Shown here: piece after piece, positions 56,641-64,000 of the stretch
Layout: the number at the start of each line of letters is the position of its first letter
How positions within the stretch are numbered: the stretch's first letter is position 1
Position numbers and translations under genes: made by a program
DNA from: Amoebidium appalachense
Lineage: Eukaryota > Ichthyosporea
Length of the DNA stretch: 64,000 bases
NCBI GenBank assembly: GCA_963693365.1
Contig: CAVNZM010000011.1
Location: forward strand, 4,464,001 to 4,528,000
Direction: 5' to 3'
The notes under the pieces: model-generated
The model's database searches: none
Told to the model about the DNA's origin: nothing
Seen by the model: the letters and a program-made list of their open reading frames with translations, nothing else

Positions 56641-57247
56641 AGTGGGGGAAGGGGTTGAGGGTATGGGTTAGGGGGAGGAAGGGGGGGTACAGGTGTGTGA
56701 GTGTGGTTGTGTGTGTGCATGAGACACTATGGATTAGGGAAGTTTTGTGTGTGTGTGTGAAGGGGGGGGGGGGGGGGGGGGGGGGGAGGGGATCATGACG
56801 AGGGGTTGAAAGATTGGGAGAGGAACGGGAAGTGTGTGGCAGTAGTTGTAGTGTGCCCGGTAAGGCGGTAGGTTTGAGCAGGAGGACTGGGGGTGCCCCG
56901 GGGGAGGGGGAGCGGGGGGGGGGGGGGGGGGGGGGGGGGGGGAAGGAGGGGGGCTCCGTTAAGAGTTGTTAGTAATGGGTGGTGAACGGAGGGTGGTGAT
57001 ACAAGTGTACGGAATGTGTGTGTTGGGGGGTGAGAAGGAAGAGTAAGGTGTGTGTGTGTTGGGGGGTGGAAGGAGGAGTAAGGTGTGTGTGTGTTGGGGG
57101 ATGAGAAGGAGGAGTAAGGTGTGTGTGTGTGTGTGCGGAGGGGGGGGGGGGGGGGGGGGGGGGGAGAAGGGGTGGTATTTTGGAATGAAGCGTGTTGCAT
57201 GAGCCTAAGAGAGAATTATGTTCGGTTGTGCGCATGGCAGGTGCGCC

Positions 57248-57291
<44 letters not shown>

Positions 57292-58030
57292 TATGTGTGT
57301 GTCTCACACTTACCCCCCCAGGGATCACCACGGGCATGGATGTGCCCCTCGAGGTGTATACGCTGTACATGATCCAGCTGGGTTTCTACACATCATCCGG
57401 TGGGCCCCTGCTTGCACTTGTGCATATATGTGTACATATTAGGGATATGTCTTTCTCTTCAAATTGCTCAGCAAGACACACGCCATACGCGCCCGCACAC
57501 ACATGCACACACACACACAAAGAGAGAGGGGAGGTGTGTGTGTGGGGGGGGGGGGGGGGGGCATGCACCAAGCATGCACACAGGTACACACACGCACCCA
57601 CACACACACACACAATCACATCAAGCATTCTTGCACGCACACACACACACACACACAATCACATCAAGCATTCTTGAACGCACACACACACTCACTCTCC
57701 AATTACAACTCCCTACATTGGAGTGCCGGATTATGGAACTCGGCCGTTAAGCAGGTCAAAGCGTTAAAGAAAGCAAAACACATACATTCCGCACGTACGC
57801 TCGATACATTCTGAAGTTTAATACGTGCACGCATGCGAAGTGATGTGTTTTTTTTTGCACTTGCTTGTGAATGTGGTAACTCAACACACATCAGCTCTGT
57901 GGAACGTGAACGAAGATATTTGGCACAGTGGGTGTAACATTTGCTGTTGGGTTCAAGCCTTTGCTCAAAAGTCATGGATGGGATGGCACACACACATGCA
58001 CACATGCGTGCGTGCATGCACGCACTCACG

Positions 58031-58081
<51 letters not shown>

Positions 58082-59317
58082 CGCGCTCGCACTTGCACTT
58101 GCACTTGCACAGAGAGGTGGGGGAAGACGGAAGGGGGAGGGGGGGGAAGAGAAAGATGCAAAGAGATCCGCACACGCGCACGCACACACACACGCGCACG
58201 CGCGCGCACACACACACACACACACATACACACATACACACACACAAATCCACGTGTTCTCCGTGTGTCGCTCATCGTCCACCCCACACCCTCGCACACA
58301 CGTATGGGGATTTGGATTTCTGACACGTGTGCACACAGTGGTTACGACCTTCCTGTTTGAGCGGGAGCGCAAGGACTACTACATCATGCAGACACACCAC
58401 TTTGTCACCATCTGCCTCATCTCCTTCTCATATGCTTTCAGGTAAAAACACATGCACGTGCACAGACGTACGTACACACACACACACGTGTTCACACACA
58501 TTTTCACACGCGCACACACTTACACACTTACACACACACACACACTTGGTCGTGCGTGCACACACACAAGCATGTACGCACACACATCACAACATACACA
58601 CCCACACACACACACACCTTCACGTATGCAGTAAGGAGTACACAGTGCCAGCACACACACATACCCGCGCATAAATTTCAGTTGGACTGCTTGGGACGAA
58701 CACACATAAATTTCAGTTGGACTGCTTGGGACGAACACACATAAATTTCAGTTGGACTGCTTGGGACGAATACACGTTCAAATCAATACTATGCCCTGTT
58801 ACCTTTTTCGCTTTGTGCTTCTGCTTATAACCAAGTAACGTTGATAAGGATCGATGCACGTATGCACGCACACTGTCGCTATACACGACGTGTGTGCACA
58901 CCGCGCGCCACGCGCGTGCGCACCAGGCAAGCATGCGCACACGTTGACTGGAAGGGGCTGCAGGAGATGGGACAAGGGTGGCGATGGCGGTGGTGGTGTG
59001 TGTTGTGGGGTGTTTGGGGAGGGAAGTGAGAGGGGGGGGGGGGGGGGGGGGGGGGCAGGCCCCTTAGATTGTAAAGTGTTGGGTCATGAATGTAGTTATG
59101 AAGGAGACGGGCTGTGGGCAGGTAGTCAGTTGAAGTAAAGAAATCCACGCGTATGGGGTACCTTTCGGTAAATACTCTGCCGCATGCACACACCACAGCA
59201 GGAGAAATGCCAAGGGCTGGCGATGCGGATTTTTACTGAGTGTTTTCCCTCAACACAAACACAACACAAACACACACACGTGCACATATGCACACGGAAA
59301 CGAACCTACGGACACGT

Positions 59318-59368
<51 letters not shown>

Positions 59369-60206
59369 GATGCAGGTTCCACAAGATCGGTCTGGCTGTG
59401 CTGTACGTGCACGACCTGTGTGATGTACTCCTGGACACGTACGTAATCCCTGACCCTGCCTGTCTGTGTGTGTGTGTGTGTGTGTGCGCGCGCGAGCGTG
59501 TGTGCGTATGGTATGTTTTTTTGCGTGTGCGTTTTGTGTGTGTTCTTCCGTGCGCGCTTGGGTGTGGCTTTGTGTGCATATGTGCTTGTATGCGTGTGTG
59601 TGCGCGGGCGTGCGGGCATGCGTGTGGGCGTGTGGGCGTGCATGTGTGCCTTTGTCCTATTGGGCAGGTGTTCATGCTTCGATGAGAATGTGTCTGTTGT
59701 GTGTGGATGCGGCAGGTGTTTGCTCGCCGTATGTGTTTGTTCTAGCATGCTCGTCCTATGTCCTCCCGTTCTTTCGATGTATGATATGTGTCTTTGTACT
59801 TTTTACCGTACGATTCAGTTCAACCCCCCCCCCCCCCACCCCCTTCCCCCCCTCCCCCCACCCCCTCGTTCTCACCCACCACCTTTACCGTGCACCATTT
59901 CTTCCTTCCTTTTTCTCTTTCCTTCTTTCTTCCTTTTCTTTCTTCTTCCTTTTCTTCTCCTTCATTTTTCGTCCTTTTTGGAGGGCGGGGGGGGGGGGGG
60001 GGGGGGGGGGGTTCTCCCCTGAATTCTTATGTCATTTCTGACCGTGCCCCCCCCCCCCCCCCCCCCCCCACCCCCTCCCCTTCAAAAAAACACAGGGCCA
60101 AGATCTTCAACTACTGCAAGAAGCGCAATGGCAAGACTTACACCACATACGGCAGACTGGCCGACTTTTTCTTCATCATGTTTCTGGGCAGCTGGTGTGT
60201 GGGTGG

Positions 60207-60263
<57 letters not shown>

Positions 60264-60274
60264 CGCGCGCGCGC

Positions 60275-60325
<51 letters not shown>

Positions 60326-60556
60326 TGTGTGTGTGTGTGTGTGTGTGCGTGGATGTGGGGGGGGGGGGGGAGGGGTGGCTATGATTGGAAGGAGGTTTGA
60401 GTATGTCAATGGGCCTGCGTGGATCTGAGAATGGATGTGAGAAAAGGAAAGGAGGATGTGAGGTGCGCGGGGGGGGGGGGGGGGGGGGGAGGGGAGGGGA
60501 GACATGGAGGAGGGGAGAAGGGGGGAAGAGGGAAGGGTGTGTGTGGACGGGGGGAA

Positions 60557-60595
<39 letters not shown>

Positions 60596-61342
60596 CTCCT
60601 GTTAAACGCTAACCTTGACTCTGCCCTCACCCAGGGTGTACTTCCGGTTCTACCTGTTCGTTACACGTGTGCTCTACAGCTCTGCCTACGTGTCCCTGAT
60701 CACGGTGTCGGACTCTGTGATCTTTGTGGGGTTCAACGCATTCCTGCACACCCTCCTGCTGATGCACATCTACTGGTTTGCTCTGGCCCTGCGCGTGGTG
60801 GTGAAGGTGTGTGTACGTACGTGTGGGTGCTGTGCGTGTACGTGTGTGTGGGTGTGTGGGTGTGGGTGGGTGTATGTGTGTGTGGGTGGTGGTGGTGGTG
60901 GTGGTGGTGACGCCGGGGGGGGGGGGGGGGGGGGGGGGGGGGAGGGGGGGGGTAGTGGTGTGGGTGGGTGGGTGGATGGATTTTGGGGGGGGGGAAGGAA
61001 AGGGAGGCAGGGGGGGAAGGAGGGGGGGGGGGGGAGGGGGGGGCAATGCCCCCTGTTGTTTGCTGTGTGCTGTGGTGTCTGTTTCACGTGTGCCTTTGGT
61101 CTCAGACTATGTGCATGCTGCTTGTGCCTGTATGAGACTAGGTGCTGTTGTGTGTTGGCTTTGACATATGTGATGCCTATGCCTGGTGTGCTGCTTCATA
61201 AAGCGTGTTTCTATACTTGGTATTCGTGTAGTTAAAGCGAGTCGGAATTTTGGGGAGAGAAATTAAAGGAAACATGGATGCAGCCGACATAGGTGGAAGG
61301 GACACAGGCGTGTGTGCGCCCTTGTGTGCGAGGGTGGGTGCT

Positions 61343-61434
<92 letters not shown>

Positions 61435-61500
61435 GTGTTTTGGTTATGTATGAATTCTTGTTGTCTTTGTGTGCGTGTGTGTGTGCGAGTGCGTGCGTGC

Positions 61501-61537
<37 letters not shown>

Positions 61538-61958
61538 TTGATGGGGCGGGTTACTGAAGGGTCTTGGGGGCCAGGTGATCAAGGGGGAGGAGCTAGAGGA
61601 TGTGAGGGACGAGGAGACACTCAAGAACCACCGTGCAAAGCAGACGGACGGCACAGGCCACATGTACGTGCACACGCACACTACATACATGTGATTGTGC
61701 ACACGTACAAATATGCGCGTTCACGCTACATACATCATAGGCAATGATGCGGTTACACATGCATGCACGTGCGCTCTCCACGCATTCACGTGCGCACATA
61801 CACACTGGCACGCGCACAGACAGTTCACGGCTACATGCACGTCGCAAACATTCACACTGCCAATATCATGCAAGCATATCAGTTTCTTCTCGCTCTCGTA
61901 CCCTTATTGGTCTCGACCCGGCCCTCTCTGTTACCCAACTTTCTCATGTGTGAAAAGC

Positions 61959-62006
<48 letters not shown>

Positions 62007-62263
62007 TAGTGGATACCTTAAGAAAGGGGGGGGGGGGGGGACAGCACGTTGAACACCAAATGAGGCAACGACATAAGTAAAAGCAAACATGCATGCGTGG
62101 TTGCACGCACACACCCACGCCCTCTCATAAGCCTCTCACTCTTTCTCTCCTTTGTTCTGTTCCGTTTTTGCTTTGCCTAAGAGATATAAATAGAGAGAGG
62201 GGAGAAAGACTGATTTCATTGACCCTCCTCAGGACCAAGTCGAAGGCAAAGAAGATTGACTGA
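54077..62263 (+). CDS. Ceramide synthase, LAG1/TLC family (11 exons, 352 aa)
   Basis: Exons: 54077-54154, 54885-55055, 56321-56462, 57322-57399, 57895-57927, 58339-58441, 59376-59438, 60096-60194, 60635-60806, 61575-61663, 62233-62263. The sum is 1059 nt, all in phase. The protein is multi-pass; [15 protein letters not shown] is an early membrane helix. The Lag1 motif is present: [12 protein letters not shown] (177-188) with the catalytic His pair 187-188, followed by [14 protein letters not shown] with HDxxD at 214-218. Further helices include [10 protein letters not shown] and [14 protein letters not shown]. This family N-acylates sphingoid bases with acyl-CoA in the ER membrane to make (dihydro)ceramide. 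No homeobox-like domain is seen, so it resembles fungal, plant and protist forms. The last exon ends KSKAKKID, a KKxx ER-retrieval signal; reading through the last donor instead gives a short alternative tail stopping at 61693. Acceptors often end (CA)n-CAG. Confidence 0.93.
56211..56299. repeat. (CA)n before ceramide synthase exon 3
   Basis: About 42 CA units ending 21 nt before the exon 3 acceptor. Confidence 0.97.
57005..57130. repeat. 36-bp tandem repeat, three to four copies
   Basis: GGTGTGTGTGTGTTGGGGG followed by TGAGAAGGAGGAGTAA repeats in ceramide synthase intron 3, just upstream of exon 4. Confidence 0.9.
57590..57692. repeat. 48-bp tandem duplication
   Basis: CAATCACATCAAGCATTCTT occurs twice with (CA)n arms (about 57611 and 57656) in ceramide synthase intron 4. 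Confidence 0.9.
58668..58775. repeat. 36-bp tandem repeat, three copies
   Basis: CATAAATTTCAGTTGGACTG followed by CTTGGGACGAACACA occurs three times almost perfectly in ceramide synthase intron 6. Confidence 0.95.
61345..61431. repeat. (GT)n microsatellite
   Basis: About 43 GT units in ceramide synthase intron 9. Confidence 0.97.
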
Positions 62264-62358
62264 GCAAAACCCGAGCACCCTGATTTCGTCGGAAGGTGTA
62301 ATGTTGTGACACGCCGTGTTTTTTGACTGTGTGCATGCTCCAAATTTGACCTGTACTG

Positions 62359-62364
62359 ATTAAA
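62359..62364 (+). terminator. Possible ceramide synthase poly(A) signal ATTAAA
   Basis: ATTAAA, the common variant signal, lies 96 nt after the TGA at 62261-62263 and is followed by a T-rich stretch. Confidence 0.35.
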
Positions 62365-62487
62365 CTTTTTCCCACCACCACCACCATGAATAACCAACGA
62401 TGAGTCGGAATGCTGGGGTAGGTTTGCTAGCTCCGATTCCATATAGCCAATAGAAGATGTGCAAGTGTAGCCCCCCTCCCCCCCCCC

Positions 62488-62526
<39 letters not shown>

Positions 62527-62705
62527 CTCTTTTCCCGAGGGGGGGGGGTTGCTTAATCCTAAGCATGTCGAACCGTTATGGCTGATGTAACACCATGTAG
62601 TTAGGGGAGCTAGATGGCTATTTCTCCCGGTTTTCCAAATTGATTCTCCCGTTTTTTTTTACCATGCAATAGCCGGCGGTATTGCATTTTAGCGTACTGG
62701 ATCTG

Positions 62706-62770
62706 TTTTTTGTTTTTGTTTTTGTTTTTGTTTTTGTTTTTGTTTTTGTTTTTGTTTTTGTTTTTGTTTT
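62706..62770. repeat. TTTTTG hexanucleotide array, about 11 copies
   Basis: Perfect GTTTTT repeat, 65 bp, downstream of ceramide synthase. Confidence 0.95.
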
Positions 62771-63059
62771 TTTTACCAAGTCCGTTTTTTATTGTCTGTT
62801 GTGTCTCATATCGATGCTTGCTCATATGCAGGCATATATATACATGACACGCCATTCGTAGCATTTTTGTAACTGTAAAACACAGAGTTACACGCACGTG
62901 CACGTGCCACAAACACGCAGACACGCCCACACACTGGCCCCCATAGCCGCTACGCATGTGACATATTTGATCCGAGCAATGCATATATGTTTAACCGTAA
63001 CTCGCTTTGATTTTTGAGCAGGAGCAAGGTGAGTGAGTTAAGACGTGCACTGCTAATCG

Positions 63060-63200
63060 ATACTCGACCTGATATCTTAACCTTATTAGGTAGTCACTTG
63101 ACATGCGCAGTGTTTGATTGGTGCCTGGTGCGACCAATGAAATCAGTACCTAAAATAAAAGGCATCCGGTGATTCAAAATGACCCATTCACCACACCAAT
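63060..63200. mobile_element. Possible diverged relative of the foldback MITE
   Basis: GATTGGT, GACCAATGA and GGCATCCGGTG occur in the same order and similar spacing as in the right half of 49379-49581. Only half an element is visible. Confidence 0.35.
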
Positions 63201-63603
63201 AGTCAGTGTGTATTACTGGCTGAAAGAAGGCAAAACCTCTTGTTGCCTATATATACGCCTGGTTGGCTTTTCATGTTTCCAAAAACTGTAGGATGCATAT
63301 GTTTTGTCAGAAGTCTCCCCCCCCCTCCCCCCTCCCCCCCCCCCCCCCCCCCCCCGTCCCCTGTCCACACACACACTTGAACACATGTGTGCGCCCTTAC
63401 GCACACCACACACAGAGAGATAGACACACACAAACCCCGCAAAATAATACGACGGATATCCACATGCATATGGAGGTGCACAATGCGCGTGTATAAGACG
63501 TGCGGGCCTGTGTGTGTGCACATGTGTGGGTGTGCATGTACACCGTCACTGAACCACATTGTGAGCGGTCTTGTCAATGAGCGCCACGGTGTGTGGTGCG
63601 TGC

Positions 63604-63647
<44 letters not shown>

Positions 63648-63658
63648 ACATGTGTGTG

Positions 63659-63699
<41 letters not shown>

Positions 63700-64000
63700 T
63701 ACGTGTGTGTGTGCGCGCGAGAGGAGCTCCAGCTGTGTGTGCGCACCACCAGAACTGCGCGTGTGTTTGTGTCTCGGCTGAGCCTCGGTGTGCTTGTGGG
63801 CCTGTGCACGTGCTTGTACGTGCATGCAGGTCACGTGGGTGGGTGGGTAGGTGTGTGTGTGTGTGTGTGTGTGTACATGTGTGTGTGTGTGTGTGTGTGT
63901 ACATGTGTGTGTGTGTGTGTGTGTGAATAATAATTAGTACTGTGTGCGTACATCTGTGTACATGTGACTGTGTGCGCATGCACGTACCTATGTACTGGGG

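Larger units (their letters stand above)
62264..64000. other. 3' flank, repeats, no gene seen
   Basis: It holds C/T runs (62470-62526), a TTTTTG hexanucleotide array, a MITE-like fragment near 63060-63200, C runs and (GT)n (63606-63700, 63850-63925). No exon recognised. Confidence 0.55.

Overview
This is nuclear DNA from a eukaryote. It has no operons, many spliceosomal introns, AATAAA-type poly(A) signals and nuclear genes for mitochondrial and ER proteins. The sequence alone does not fix the species. A unicellular eukaryote with large, repeat-swollen introns is my best guess. Coding exons are ordinary and well conserved, but the introns are full of homopolymer C/G tracts, (GT)n/(CA)n, (CT)n and (CCCA)n. 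Most long open frames in this window are translations of such repeats and are not genes.

Layout. 1-6.5 kb: no recognisable gene, only a doubtful Q/N/P-rich open frame (minus, about 1.2-2.1 kb) and two local tandem-repeat blocks. 6.5-11.8 kb (+): a complete seven-exon NAT9-type N-acetyltransferase, 195 aa. 13.36-13.78 kb (+): a small two-exon gene for an unrecognised Cys/Trp-rich 97-aa protein. 14.78-15.87 kb (+): the last two exons of an ARF-family GTPase with no 5' exons in sight. 16.70-17.55 kb (-): a two-exon gene for an unrecognised single-pass membrane protein with a poly-Gly run coded by a homopolymer. 18.6-41.9 kb (-): a 25-exon mitochondrial Lon protease gene, 908 aa. 42.57-51.76 kb (+): a ten-exon NOA1/YqeH-type circularly permuted GTPase gene, 588 aa. 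54.08-62.26 kb (+): an eleven-exon ceramide synthase (LAG1/TLC) gene, 352 aa, ending in a dilysine ER signal. 62.3-64 kb: repeats and a MITE-like fragment.

The exon models for NAT9, Lon, NOA1 and ceramide synthase all close in frame from ATG to stop, with consistent intron phases. Lon and NOA1 are head to head over a 650-bp repeat-poor interval. Both products begin with a mitochondrial-type leader, and mitochondrial protein quality control and mitochondrial ribosome GTPase function would make sense as a co-regulated pair.

The most unusual find is a dispersed element of about 110-200 bp, with at least nine copies. Every copy lies in an intron and every copy is in the sense orientation of its host gene, on both strands. 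Four copies begin directly after the 5' splice site and a poly-C tract, and all end in poly-C. This is what an introner-like or splice-coupled element would look like. Other oddities are simple-sequence tracts seeded at splice sites, two GC-AG introns, a duplicated NOA1 exon, a triplicated Lon splice acceptor and a foldback MITE.
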